Below are positions 46,710 through 55,880 of a stretch of DNA of 64,000 bases, piece by piece. A model generated the notes under the pieces. That model searched no databases, was not told the DNA's origin, and was given only the letters and a program-made list of their open reading frames with translations. Source of the stretch: Caballeronia sp. (lineage in GTDB: Bacteria; Pseudomonadota; Gammaproteobacteria; Burkholderiales; Burkholderiaceae); the NCBI RefSeq assembly GCF_028292365.1, contig NZ_JAQGMM010000173.1, positions 1 through 64,000 on the forward strand, in the 5' to 3' direction. Position numbers and translations under genes: made by a program. Positions within the stretch are counted from its first letter, which is position 1; each line of letters opens with the position of its first letter.

Positions 46710-46732
46710 CACAAGGTGTTTGGCGCCTTGTG
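46710..46732 (+). terminator. Hairpin after the orphan response regulator
   Basis: CACAAGGTG (46710-46718) pairs with CGCCTTGTG (46724-46732), with one G-U wobble and a 5-nt loop, 22 bp after the stop codon. No U tract follows, so it is a weak terminator or a processing hairpin. Confidence 0.4.
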
Positions 46733-46931
46733 ACTGCGCTCGAATTTTGTCATGCCCTCCTCCTTGCCGAAACTAAAACTAGTTTCATTTTTCCCGCGCG
46801 TGGGTGTTAACCCGATCCTTCCAGAATGACTGACACCGGCGCTGTCATCGGGCAATCAGTCCGATTTCTTTAAGCCATCAAGTCACTAATGTCAGCGCGA
46901 ACCATGCGCGCCCTGCACGGAGCCGTTCTCA

Positions 46932-49900
46932 ATGTTGAAAATTGTCCGATTAGCTTTGACTCGGCCCTATACGTTCATCGTGCTGGCGATGCTGATCGTG
47001 TTGATCGGCCCGCTCGCGGCACTCCGTACGCCGACGGACATCTTCCCCGATATCCGCATTCCCGTCATCAGTGTCATCTGGAACTATGCAGGGCTTCAAC
47101 CGGACGACATGTCGGGACGGATTGTCACGTACTACGAACGTACCCTGGGAACCACTGTCAACGACGTCGAGCATATTGAGTCGCAGTCGTTCAGCGGTTA
47201 TGGCATCGTCAAGATCTTCTTCCAGCCGACCGTCGACATCCGGACGGCGACTGCTCAGGTAACTTCGGTCTCGCAGACGGTGCTCAAGCAAATGCCGCCG
47301 GGCATCACGCCACCTCAAATCCTGAACTACAACGCATCGACAGTTCCGGTCCTGCAGATCGCACTCACCAGCAACACACTTGATGAGCAGAAGCTCGCCG
47401 ACTACGCTACCAACTTCATTCGACCTGCGCTGCTGAGCGTACCCGGCGTGGCGATTCCGACGCCGTATGGCGGCAAGACGCGAGAGGTACAGATCGACCT
47501 CGATCCGAACGCATTGCAGGCGGACCGGCTGTCCGCTACGGACGTCGCGAACGCGTTGGCGCAGCAAAACCAGATCGTGCCGGCGGGGACCGAGAAGATT
47601 GGCGACTTCCAATACAACATCAAGCTGAACAACAGTCCGCTTGCGCTTGACGAACTCAACAACCTGCCCGTCAAGACCATCAATGGCGCAACCATCTATA
47701 TCCGGGATATAGCACACGTTCGCGACGGCAATCCTCCGCAGAGCAATATCGTGCGTCTCGACGGCCACCGCGCCGTGCTGATGAGCATTCTGAAAAACGG
47801 TTCGGCCTCCACGCTCGACATTATCGCGGGCGTCAAGGCGAAGCTGCCGCTGATTCGCGAGACCCTGCCGCCTGGCCTCAAGCTCGAGACCATGGGCGAT
47901 CAGTCCGTATTCGTGAAGGGTGCGGTTAGCGGCGTGGCGCGCGAAGGCATCATTGCCGCTGCCCTCACCTCGCTCATGATCCTGTTGTTCCTGGGAAGCT
48001 GGCGCTCCACGCTGATCATTGCGTCGTCCATCCCGCTTGCCGTGCTAGCCGCTATTGCAGCGCTTTCGGCGATGGGCGAGACGCTTAATGTCATGACGCT
48101 CGGAGGACTCGCGCTTGCGGTGGGTATTCTCGTCGACGACGCGACTGTCACCATTGAAAATATCAACTGGCATCTGGAACAGGGCAAGCCTGTCAGGGAC
48201 GCAATCCTCGACGGCGCCGCACAGATCGTGACGCCTGCGCTGGTCTCACTGCTGTGCATCTGCATTGTGTTCGTACCCATGCTGCTGCTCGACGGTATTG
48301 CACGTTTCCTGTTCGTGCCCATGGCCGAGGCCGTGATCTTCGCCATGATCGCCTCGTTTGTGCTCTCACGTACCTTCGTGCCGATGATGGCGCAATACCT
48401 GCTGCGGCCGCACGTGTCAGGCGGTCATGCGTCCGGTGAGCTTGCCGCGAGCATGGACCCGCACGGCACGACGCATCACGCGCCTTCGAAAAATCCGCTG
48501 GTCCGGTTCCAGCGCGGCTTTGAAGCACTGTTCGGGCGCTTTCGCGGCATGTACCGCATCCTGCTGGGGATGGCGCTCAGCAGCCGCAAGCTTTTCATAA
48601 TCGGCTTCCTCTCGGTGGTCGCAGCGTCCTTTTTATTGTCACCTTATCTTGGGCGAAACTTCTTTCCGAACATCGACTCGGGTGAAATCGCGTTGCATGT
48701 GCGGGGTCCGGTCGGCTTGCGGATCGAGCAGACCGCAGACCTCTTCGATCATGTCGAGGACACCGTTCGCCGGACCATTCCGCCGAACCAGTTGCGTGCT
48801 GTCATCGACAACATCGGCCTGCCCAACAGCGGCATCAACATAACCTATAACAACAGCGGCACGATGGGACCTTCAGACGGCGACATCCTCATCTCGCTTA
48901 ACGAGGACCACGCGCCAACGGCCGAGTACGTCAAGAAATTGCGCAGGCTGCTGCCGCGTGCCTATCCGGGTGTGACCTTCTCGTTCCTGCCGGCCGACAT
49001 CATTTCGCAAATTCTTAACTTCGGTTCACCCGCCCCGATCGATATCCAGGTCGCCGGTCCGAATCAAGCCGGCAACTACGCGTATGCGCAGCAACTACTG
49101 CGCAAGGTACAACTGATTCCGGGCATTGCCGACACGCGTATTCAACAGGCCACAACCTATCCGCAGTTCACCGTCTCGGTTGACCGGACACGTGCCAACG
49201 AACTGGGCATCACCGAGGGCGACGTAACCAACTCGGTAGTGGCCAATCTCTCGGGCACGAGCCAGGTGGCGCCGACCTACTGGCTCAACCCGCTCAACGG
49301 CGTGTCGTATGCGGTGGTTGCGCAAACCCCGGAATACCGCATGACCTCGCTCAACGATCTCGGCAACCTGATGGTCACCGGCAAAACCGGTGAGGCACAG
49401 ATTCTCGGCGGCATCGCTACGATAAAACGCGGCGTGGGTGATGCGGTTGTCTCGCACTACAACATCCAGCCCCTGTTCGATATCTATGCGACCACGCAAG
49501 GCCGGGATCTCGGCGCCGTTGCGGCGCAGATCAACTCGGTCGTGCACCAGACCACGAAGGAAGTACCGAAGGGGTCGCAAGTGACCGTGCGTGGCCAGGT
49601 TCAGACCATGAACAGCGCGTTCATGGGACTGGGCCTCGGCCTGGTCGCGGCAATCGTGCTGATCTACTTGCTGATCGTGGTGAACTTCCATTCGTGGAGT
49701 GATGCGTTCGTGATCGTGACCGCCTTGCCAGCGGCACTAGCGGGCATCGTGTGGATGCTGTTCATTACGCATACGCCACTGTCCGTCCCTGCGCTGACTG
49801 GCGCGATCCTTTGCATGGGGGTGGCCACGGCGAATTCCATTCTGGTCGTCACCTTCGCCCGCGAACGGCTCGCCATTACCGGCAACGCACTAGTTGCCGC

Positions 49901-50162
49901 GATGGAAGCAGGCTTCACGCGGTTTCGCCCGGTGCTGATGACTGCGCTCGCGATGATCATCGGGATGTTGCCGATGGCTTTGGGCCTCGGCGACGGCGGC
50001 GAACAAAACGCCCCGCTCGGGCGTGCGGTGATCGGCGGCCTGATGTGCGCCACTATCGCCACGCTGCTGTTCGTCCCCGTCGTATTCAGCCTTGTGCATC
50101 GCAACGACAAGACTCAAGAGGATCACCAACTTTCCGGATCGGGAGAATCGCATGTCCACTGA
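46932..50162 (+). CDS. RND efflux permease
   Basis: A 1076-residue inner-membrane RND proton antiporter of the HAE/multidrug group. It has the first helix with FIVLAMLIVLIGPLAALRTPTDIFPDI, two large periplasmic loops, and twelve helices. The proton-relay aspartates are in GGLALAVGILVDDATVTIENI. The middle GRNFFPNIDSGEIALHVRGP and the C-terminal LTGAILCMGVATANSILVVTFARERL are family marks. The ATG has GGAG nine bases upstream. It overlaps the adaptor gene by 11 bp. The substrate class (drug or metabolite) cannot be fixed. Confidence 0.93.
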   Translation: MLKIVRLALTRPYTFIVLAMLIVLIGPLAALRTPTDIFPDIRIPVISVIWNYAGLQPDDMSGRIVTYYERTLGTTVNDVEHIESQSFSGYGIVKIFFQPTVDIRTATAQVTSVSQTVLKQMPPGITPPQILNYNASTVPVLQIALTSNTLDEQKLADYATNFIRPALLSVPGVAIPTPYGGKTREVQIDLDPNALQADRLSATDVANALAQQNQIVPAGTEKIGDFQYNIKLNNSPLALDELNNLPVKTINGATIYIRDIAHVRDGNPPQSNIVRLDGHRAVLMSILKNGSASTLDIIAGVKAKLPLIRETLPPGLKLETMGDQSVFVKGAVSGVAREGIIAAALTSLMILLFLGSWRSTLIIASSIPLAVLAAIAALSAMGETLNVMTLGGLALAVGILVDDATVTIENINWHLEQGKPVRDAILDGAAQIVTPALVSLLCICIVFVPMLLLDGIARFLFVPMAEAVIFAMIASFVLSRTFVPMMAQYLLRPHVSGGHASGELAASMDPHGTTHHAPSKNPLVRFQRGFEALFGRFRGMYRILLGMALSSRKLFIIGFLSVVAASFLLSPYLGRNFFPNIDSGEIALHVRGPVGLRIEQTADLFDHVEDTVRRTIPPNQLRAVIDNIGLPNSGINITYNNSGTMGPSDGDILISLNEDHAPTAEYVKKLRRLLPRAYPGVTFSFLPADIISQILNFGSPAPIDIQVAGPNQAGNYAYAQQLLRKVQLIPGIADTRIQQATTYPQFTVSVDRTRANELGITEGDVTNSVVANLSGTSQVAPTYWLNPLNGVSYAVVAQTPEYRMTSLNDLGNLMVTGKTGEAQILGGIATIKRGVGDAVVSHYNIQPLFDIYATTQGRDLGAVAAQINSVVHQTTKEVPKGSQVTVRGQVQTMNSAFMGLGLGLVAAIVLIYLLIVVNFHSWSDAFVIVTALPAALAGIVWMLFITHTPLSVPALTGAILCMGVATANSILVVTFARERLAITGNALVAAMEAGFTRFRPVLMTALAMIIGMLPMALGLGDGGEQNAPLGRAVIGGLMCATIATLLFVPVVFSLVHRNDKTQEDHQLSGSGESHVH

Positions 50163-51351
50163 AATTGAAATCAATCCCCCTAAGCGCTTGCGTCATCTGA
50201 AGTTGGTCAGCGTGATCGTCGCGTTGATTGCCGCGGGGGTGGTGACCGACGGCATCATCAGCCGCTCGCACGCCGAGCGTGACCTGACGACCTGGACTGA
50301 CGCGCAAGCGGTCCCGACGGTGGCGACCGTCACGCCCCAGTTGCCCGCGGCCGAGCAGTCACTGGAACTGCCGGGACAGCTCGCGGCCTTCGTCAATGCG
50401 CCGATCTATGCCCGCGTGTCGGGCTACCTGCAAACGTGGTACGCCGACATCGGCACGCACGTGAAGGCGGGTCAGCTGCTAGGCCTGATCGACACGCCCG
50501 ATCTAGATCAGCAACTGCAGCAGGCACGAGCCGACCTCGCCAATACAGTCGCGAACGAAAACCTCGCGGCGACCACCGCAAGACGCTGGACGCAGATGCT
50601 GAAGCAGGACTCGGTTTCGCAGCAGGACGCCGATGAAAAGACCAGCGACCTGACCGCGAAGCAGGCGACTGTCGACGCCAGCCGCGCCAACGTCGCGCGC
50701 CTCGAAGCGCTCGAGTCATTCAAGCGCATCACAGCGCCGTTCGACGGTATTGTGACCGCGCGCAAAACCGACATCGGCGCGTTGATCGATGCGGGCGGCG
50801 GTACCGGCCCCGAGTTGTTCGCCGTCTCCGACGCGCGCCGCCTCCGGCTCTATGTGAACGTGCCGCAAAGCGACGCAGCAGCGATCAAACCAGGGCTCAC
50901 TGCCAAGCTGACCGTGCCGGAACGTCCGGGCATGACCTTCGACGCGAAACTCGTGGATACCGATGACGCCATCACGCCCGCATCCGGCACGCTGCTGGTG
51001 CAGTTATCGGTGGACAATTCATCGGGCCTGTTGCTGCCCGGTGAATACACCCAGGTTCACTTCGCACTGCCGAACACAGGCAGTGCGTTGCTGGTGCCAG
51101 CCAGCTCGCTGATCTTCCGCACCAACAACATGCAGGTTGCGGTCATCGATCCAGACAACCACGTGCATTTGAAAGACGTGAAGATCGCGACGGACCTCGG
51201 CACCCATGTCCTGATTGCATCGGGACTGTCGGCAAGCGACCGGATCATCGACAACCCGCCGGACTCGCTTGCTGAAGGCGAACTCGTACGTAGAGCCGCG
51301 ACGGCGGTGGCCACCGCGGCGACCGGGCAGCCGGAGCATGAGCATGGTTAA
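50152..51351 (+). CDS. RND periplasmic adaptor (membrane fusion protein)
   Basis: A 399-residue periplasmic adaptor anchored by an N-terminal helix (LKLVSVIVALIAAGVVTDGII). It shows the lipoyl-like domain (VSGYLQTWYADIGTHVKAGQLLGLIDTPDLDQQLQQA), a long coiled-coil hairpin (about 120-190) and beta-barrel domains (FDGIVTARKTDIGALIDAG). It bridges the permease and outer-membrane factor. The start at 50152 has GGGAGAATCGC directly before it. Gene order permease-adaptor-OMF is the reverse of the usual adaptor-permease order. Confidence 0.92.
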   Translation: MSTEIEINPPKRLRHLKLVSVIVALIAAGVVTDGIISRSHAERDLTTWTDAQAVPTVATVTPQLPAAEQSLELPGQLAAFVNAPIYARVSGYLQTWYADIGTHVKAGQLLGLIDTPDLDQQLQQARADLANTVANENLAATTARRWTQMLKQDSVSQQDADEKTSDLTAKQATVDASRANVARLEALESFKRITAPFDGIVTARKTDIGALIDAGGGTGPELFAVSDARRLRLYVNVPQSDAAAIKPGLTAKLTVPERPGMTFDAKLVDTDDAITPASGTLLVQLSVDNSSGLLLPGEYTQVHFALPNTGSALLVPASSLIFRTNNMQVAVIDPDNHVHLKDVKIATDLGTHVLIASGLSASDRIIDNPPDSLAEGELVRRAATAVATAATGQPEHEHG

Positions 51352-52759
51352 GCGCCGTCTCCTGGTAGCGGTGGCCTGCGCTGCCGCACTGAACGCGTGT
51401 TCATTCGCGCCCACCTACAAGGTGCCCGCCACGGCGATCCCCACCACCTTCAAGGAAGCCGGTCCGTGGCAACCGGCACATCCCGCCGATCGCATCCCGC
51501 GTGATGGCTGGTGGACGATGTATCGCGATCCGGCATTGAGCGCGCTCGAAGCGAAGATTGCCACAGCCAATCCGAATGTGGCCGCAGCGGTTGCCCGGCA
51601 TGATGAAGCGAGCGCGGACCTTCAGGAAGCGCGTTCCGGACTGTTCCCGACCATTGGTGCTGAATCCGATGTCTCGCGGCAACGGCAATCGGATAACAGG
51701 CCGTTGCGCGGCACGGATCAGCCGACGGCTTACAACTCGGCCACGGTCGATGTCGGTATAGGCTATGACCTTGATTTGTGGGGCAAGGTGCGCAATCAGG
51801 TAAGCGCGGGCCGTTCACAGGAAGAAGCCAGTGCCGACGATCTCGCGTCGCTTCGCCTCAGCCTGCAGGCGAGCCTTGCGTCGACTTATTTCGAACTGCG
51901 CGGCCTCGATCAGCGCGCCAAGCTGCTCAACGACACCATCGACACCTACAAGCGTGCGCTGAAGCTGACCGTGAGCCGTCACAACGGCGGCCTGGCCTCC
52001 GGCATGGACGTGTCGCGGGCACAGACGCAACTCGCATCCGCCCGTGCCGCCGCCGACGATACCCAGGCGAGCCGCGCGCTGCTCGAACATGCCGTTGCGA
52101 CGCTCACGGGAACGCCGGCATCGTCGTTCTCGTTGGCGCCGGACGTCGGGTTCAACTATCTGCCCCACGTTCCGCTCGGGCTGCCTTCAACACTCTTGCA
52201 ACGCAGGCCCGATGTTGCGGCGGCCGAGCGGCAGGTGGCCGCGGCGAACGCAAATATTGGCGTGGCGAAGGCCGCGTTCTATCCTGACATTTCACTCGGC
52301 CTGGACGGCGGATATCAAAGCGATACCTTCTCGCCCTGGCTGGCGGCACCCAACGAAATCTGGTCGGTGGGACCGCAGTTGCTTTTCACTATTTTCGATG
52401 GCGGCAAGCGCAGCGCAGCCGTGGCCAATTCGCGGGCGCAACTCGCCGAGAATGGTGCGAAGTACCGCCAGACCGTGCTCGTCGCGTTCCAGCAGGTCGA
52501 GGACGGCTTGGCGCTGCTGCATCATCTCGGCGATGAATCGGTCAATGAGGATCAGGCGTTGAGCGCCGCGCAGCAGACGCTCGCGCTGGCGACGTCGCAG
52601 TATCGCGACGGTGTCGTGAGCTATCTGGATGTGGTGACGGCGCAGACGACTGAACTGACCGCGCAAATTTCGTCGCTGGACCTGCGTACGCGGCAGCTGA
52701 CGGCCTCCGTTTCACTGATCCTGGCGCTGGGTGGGGGATGGACCGGGAAGCCCGCCTGA
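51344..52759 (+). CDS. RND outer-membrane factor lipoprotein (NodT type)
   Basis: A 471-residue TolC-like outer-membrane channel. The signal peptide ends in the lipobox LNAC with the lipidated cysteine at residue 19 (MVKRRLLVAVACAAALNAC). The two-repeat helical pattern (VAAAVARHDEASADLQEARSGLFPTIGAESDVSR; ASLASTYFELRGLDQRAKLL; RRPDVAAAERQVAAANANIGVAKAAFYPDISL) is typical. The ATG at 51344 has GGAG at seven bases; 51338 is an alternative. It overlaps the adaptor gene by eight bases. A strong terminator follows. Confidence 0.92.
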   Translation: MVKRRLLVAVACAAALNACSFAPTYKVPATAIPTTFKEAGPWQPAHPADRIPRDGWWTMYRDPALSALEAKIATANPNVAAAVARHDEASADLQEARSGLFPTIGAESDVSRQRQSDNRPLRGTDQPTAYNSATVDVGIGYDLDLWGKVRNQVSAGRSQEEASADDLASLRLSLQASLASTYFELRGLDQRAKLLNDTIDTYKRALKLTVSRHNGGLASGMDVSRAQTQLASARAAADDTQASRALLEHAVATLTGTPASSFSLAPDVGFNYLPHVPLGLPSTLLQRRPDVAAAERQVAAANANIGVAKAAFYPDISLGLDGGYQSDTFSPWLAAPNEIWSVGPQLLFTIFDGGKRSAAVANSRAQLAENGAKYRQTVLVAFQQVEDGLALLHHLGDESVNEDQALSAAQQTLALATSQYRDGVVSYLDVVTAQTTELTAQISSLDLRTRQLTASVSLILALGGGWTGKPA

Positions 52760-52784
52760 AGCTTATTTCAGCCGCAGAAGTGAG

Positions 52785-52825
52785 AACGCCGCCGGGGTGC
52801 AGTTCATGACCCCGGCGGCGTTTTT
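52785..52825 (+). terminator. Rho-independent terminator of the RND operon
   Basis: CGCCGCCGGGGT (52787-52798) and ACCCCGGCGGCG (52809-52820) form a perfect 12-bp stem, extended by AA/TT, with a 10-nt loop and a five-T tail. It ends transcription 25-60 bp after the outer-membrane factor and separates it from convergent porin 2. Confidence 0.85.
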
Positions 52826-52849
52826 ACGTCGTACCCCGCACGGGCAGAA

Positions 52850-54028
52850 TCAGAAGCGCAGTCGGACCCCTGCTGCTACCACCGCCTGCTTGCCGTTCGA
52901 GGATGCGGCCAGATTGTAGATCGACGCATTGCCGAGTGCGTTCACGCCCGTTGCCCCGGTTGCATGCTGGTAGACGCCTTCAAGGTAGACGTCGGTACGG
53001 CGGCTCAGCGCGTAGTCCGCTTGCAGCATGAACGCGTTCCACTTCGGCGAGAGGCTCGACGTGGCGGTGTCGAACCTGCCGTCGGTGAACGTGTACGAGC
53101 CGCCCAGGGTCAATGCCGGCGTCAAGGCGTACCGAGCGTTCAGTTCATAGTTGTTAAACGTGAGCTTGTTGCCGGAAAGCGCCGTGTAAGCGCCGCCCTG
53201 CGAGATCTCGCTCGGGTCGTCGAGCGTCGTGCGCGTGAACACGGCGCCGATGGTCGCGGGACCAATGACGTAACGTGCACCGGCGCCCATGATGCGCTGG
53301 CGGCCGCCGACCAGCGTCGCATTACCGTCGCCGCTTGAGAGCGCGCCACCCGTGTTGGCCGGGGGCGTGACCCCGCCCGGATTGTTAGCCTGGAAGTACG
53401 CTGCAGCAAGACTCAAGGGACCGTTGTTATACGACGCGCCCGCCGTATAGGCGTTGTTGTTGCTGAAGCCATTCGATGAATTGCTGAAGGCGTACGCACC
53501 GCCAAACACGAGCCCGCCGTAGTTCACGCTGCGAAACTTCACCGCATTGTTCATGCGGAAGTCGTTGTTCAGGTTGTCATTGTCGAACGGGTGATCGGCT
53601 ATGTTGCCGCCGAAGCCCGAGCCGGTTGCCGACAACGGCGCCACGAAGTCCACCATGGAGTCGTACTGACGGCCCAGCGTAACAGTTCCGTAAGCGGAGC
53701 TTGAAATACCGACCCATGCCTGACGGCCAAACTCGTCGCCGCCGTTCGAGAGCTTGCCGTTGTCGATGTTAAAACCGTTCTCGAGGTCGAACACCGCCGC
53801 GAGACCGCCGCCAAGATCTTCCGTGCCCTTCAGTCCCCATCGATTCGTGCTCACGTTGCCGCTTTGCAAGCCCCACGCGGCATTGCCGCCCGTTGCGGCT
53901 TTCTGGTTGGAAATATAGTCGATACCCGTATCAAGTGTGCCGTACAGGGTAACGCTGCTTTGTGCGTTCGCGGCTTGAGAGACCGCAGCCGCGATCAGGC
54001 TCAAGGAGGCGATCAACGCTTTGTTCAT
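52850..54028 (-). CDS. Porin 2, OmpC-like (Burkholderiales type)
   Basis: A 392-residue outer-membrane porin. Signal peptide MNKALIASLSLIAAAVSQAANA, mature start QSSVTLYGTLDTGI, hallmark segments RWGLKGTEDLGGGLAAVFDLENGFN and GRQAWVGISSSAYGTVTLGRQYD, and the C-terminal phenylalanine in AGVRLRF. The start at 54028 is chosen by the signal peptide. It is convergent with the RND operon and its promoter is in the AT-rich region to its right. The barrel likely overlaps porin 1 in solute range. Confidence 0.93.
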   Translation of the reverse strand: MNKALIASLSLIAAAVSQAANAQSSVTLYGTLDTGIDYISNQKAATGGNAAWGLQSGNVSTNRWGLKGTEDLGGGLAAVFDLENGFNIDNGKLSNGGDEFGRQAWVGISSSAYGTVTLGRQYDSMVDFVAPLSATGSGFGGNIADHPFDNDNLNNDFRMNNAVKFRSVNYGGLVFGGAYAFSNSSNGFSNNNAYTAGASYNNGPLSLAAAYFQANNPGGVTPPANTGGALSSGDGNATLVGGRQRIMGAGARYVIGPATIGAVFTRTTLDDPSEISQGGAYTALSGNKLTFNNYELNARYALTPALTLGGSYTFTDGRFDTATSSLSPKWNAFMLQADYALSRRTDVYLEGVYQHATGATGVNALGNASIYNLAASSNGKQAVVAAGVRLRF

Positions 54029-54399
54029 GTGTGCAATTCCAGGATGATGCGGCTGCTGTTCCGCTCCCCGGCACGGTGGAGACAGGATGGCGAAGTGCAG
54101 CCGCCCGACTCGCCATGCGGACCGGGGCAAATTTAGGCGGCGGGCATGACGTGGACGTGTCGGAATTGCGCTACTTCATGAAGAATAATTTATAAAGCAG
54201 ACACAAAATATTTAATTTAGTTATCCGATGTTATTTAGCCGAAGTTTTTACGGTTCATAAACCGCTCTACATAAACAACTCTTCACATTTGAGCGTCTTT
54301 CCCGACAGGGCCGACTCGTTAATCTGCATTCACCGGACAACGATCGCAGCTCTGCATCGAAGCCCGGTCACTCATTAAACGGACTTTTAGGAAAGCACC
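54029..54399. promoter_or_regulatory. Divergent promoter region of porin 2 and a DUF4148 gene
   Basis: A 371-bp region between the divergent starts of porin 2 and the first DUF4148 gene. The part from 54180 to 54300 is strongly AT-rich (AATAATTTATAAAG, AATATTTAATTTAG, GGTTCATAAACC), as expected for OmpR-controlled promoters. The two flanking envelope genes suggest shared control. No individual box is certain. Confidence 0.5.
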
Positions 54400-54663
54400 A
54401 TGAAAACCATGATGATCGCCCTCACCTTTGCCTGCACCGGCCTGGCCACCACTGGCTCAGCCTTTGCACAGAGCACGGCCCCGGCTCAGGCGCCTGTTCA
54501 GGTAGCCGCTCCCACCACCCTTGCCCAGACAGGTCAATGGGTACCCCCCGATGGAGAAACCATTGCGCCTAAAACACGCGCCGAGGTTTATCAGGAACTC
54601 GTGAAGTCCGAACAGGATGGCCAACTCGACTACCTGAACCGCACGTTGTACTGGCATCACTAG
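54400..54663 (+). CDS. DUF4148 exported protein 1
   Basis: An 87-residue exported protein. The signal peptide is MKTMMIALTFACTGLATTGSAFA (cleavage before QSTAPA), then an Ala/Pro/Gln-rich linker and the DUF4148 motif RAEVYQELVKSEQDGQLDYLNRTLYWHH. Periplasmic; no biochemical function is known to me. The ATG is preceded by TTTTAGGAAAGCACC. It is the first of three DUF4148 proteins here. Confidence 0.87.
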   Translation: MKTMMIALTFACTGLATTGSAFAQSTAPAQAPVQVAAPTTLAQTGQWVPPDGETIAPKTRAEVYQELVKSEQDGQLDYLNRTLYWHH

Positions 54664-54848
54664 GCATGAAGCGTCAATCGCCGCCGGCCGTGACGGATGC
54701 AATGAGCGGGGGCGCGATAACCGTTCCCCGTGCCGCCGCCGCGGCTTTACGCCTTCGGTCATGCACTCCCGGCGCACATCCTGATTCGCCGCAATGCTTA
54801 CGTTCAACCATAGATTCGAGTGACAGGCGTTTTCGCCAAGGTGATGCC

Positions 54849-55010
54849 ATGAGCCGGTTAAGACGCATACTCTCCGCCCTGCGATTGCCACTGTGCGCAC
54901 TGGCGTTGGGCCTTTCCCTCGCCGGTTGCGCGTCGATGCAAGGCGCGTCGACCGATCCTAATGCGTGTGTGGGGCCGGTGGATTACTGCCAGCCTTTCTT
55001 CGGTTCCTGA
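54849..55010 (+). CDS. Very small lipoprotein
   Basis: A 53-residue ORF from the ATG at 54849 (AAGGTG upstream): MSRLRRILSALRLPLCALALGLSLAGC, a basic start, hydrophobic core and a lipobox LAGC. The mature part is only about 25 residues (ASMQGASTDPNACVGPVDYCQPFFGS). The track extends it back to 54666, but the earlier part has no motif. It follows the DUF4148 gene by 185 bp. Function unknown. Confidence 0.65.
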   Translation: MSRLRRILSALRLPLCALALGLSLAGCASMQGASTDPNACVGPVDYCQPFFGS

Positions 55011-55143
55011 TCTCGCCCCAACCATGCGTACGTGATGTGTAGCGTGATGCGCGTGCTGCCTGCACGGGAGTATCGCGCTTGCGAATTTTTACGCACTTTC
55101 AAACGTTTGATCGAGAAACGGAAAAGGCACGAACAGGCGACCG

Positions 55144-55821
55144 TTATGTCGTGTTGATCTGATAACCGAAGCGGCTGACGGTTTCAAGACGCGCACCGAA
55201 GGTATGCAACTCAAGCTTGCGGCGCAGCCGTGAGACAACCAGATTCACGCTCGACGGGTCCACGACGTCCTTGTCAGGCCACGCATACCGGATCAACTGG
55301 TCGCGCGCGACGGGGGCATCGGGCTGGCGCAGCAGCGACTCAATCAACAGGAACTCGCGCTTGGTCAGGGGGAAGCGCTTGTCTCCTTCCACCAGCTCCC
55401 GCGTAAGCGGATCCAGCCTCAATGAAAGGTCGAGCGTGGAGTCGCCCGAGCCCTGCGCCGACGATCGATACAACGCCAGCATCCGCTCCTGCATTTCGAT
55501 AAACGAATACGGCTGCACGAAGCACGCGTCCGCACCAGCGCGCAGCATGCGCGCTCTTTCTACAGGCGTCGCGCGACCAAGGACGACCAGGATCGCGGGC
55601 GAACCCGGCAAACCCGCGAAATCGGACAAGAGCGTAGCCAGGTTGCAAATGGATTCAGTATCGACCGCCACGATCAGGACCGCGTCAAAGGTATCGTGCG
55701 ATGCAAGATGAAGCCCGTCGCGCAAGTCGTCGGTCATTTGCAGGCTGTGCGCGCTTTCACGTAGAGCCTTATGCAGATAAGCGCCTTCAGCGCAGACGGT
55801 GGAAATGAGTAGAACTCGCAT
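55144..55821 (-). CDS. OmpR-like DNA-binding protein with a pseudo-receiver
   Basis: A 225-residue protein. The C-terminal winged helix is intact (RFPLTKREFLLIESLLRQPDAPVARDQLIRYAWPDKDVVDPSSVNLVVSRLRRKLELHTFGARLETVSRFGYQI). The receiver-like part lacks the phosphorylation machinery: the acidic pair is replaced by STVCAE, the phospho-aspartate position in FDAVLIVAVDTES is Val51, and the conserved lysine is Gln in CFVQPYS. It should therefore act without phosphorylation. It is 59 bp downstream of the sensor kinase, on the same strand. Confidence 0.88.
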   Translation of the reverse strand: MRVLLISTVCAEGAYLHKALRESAHSLQMTDDLRDGLHLASHDTFDAVLIVAVDTESICNLATLLSDFAGLPGSPAILVVLGRATPVERARMLRAGADACFVQPYSFIEMQERMLALYRSSAQGSGDSTLDLSLRLDPLTRELVEGDKRFPLTKREFLLIESLLRQPDAPVARDQLIRYAWPDKDVVDPSSVNLVVSRLRRKLELHTFGARLETVSRFGYQINTT

Positions 55822-55880
55822 AGGGGTGGCTCTTACTCGTTAATCAGTTAATCAGGGAAACTCGACGATCACCATGCGCA

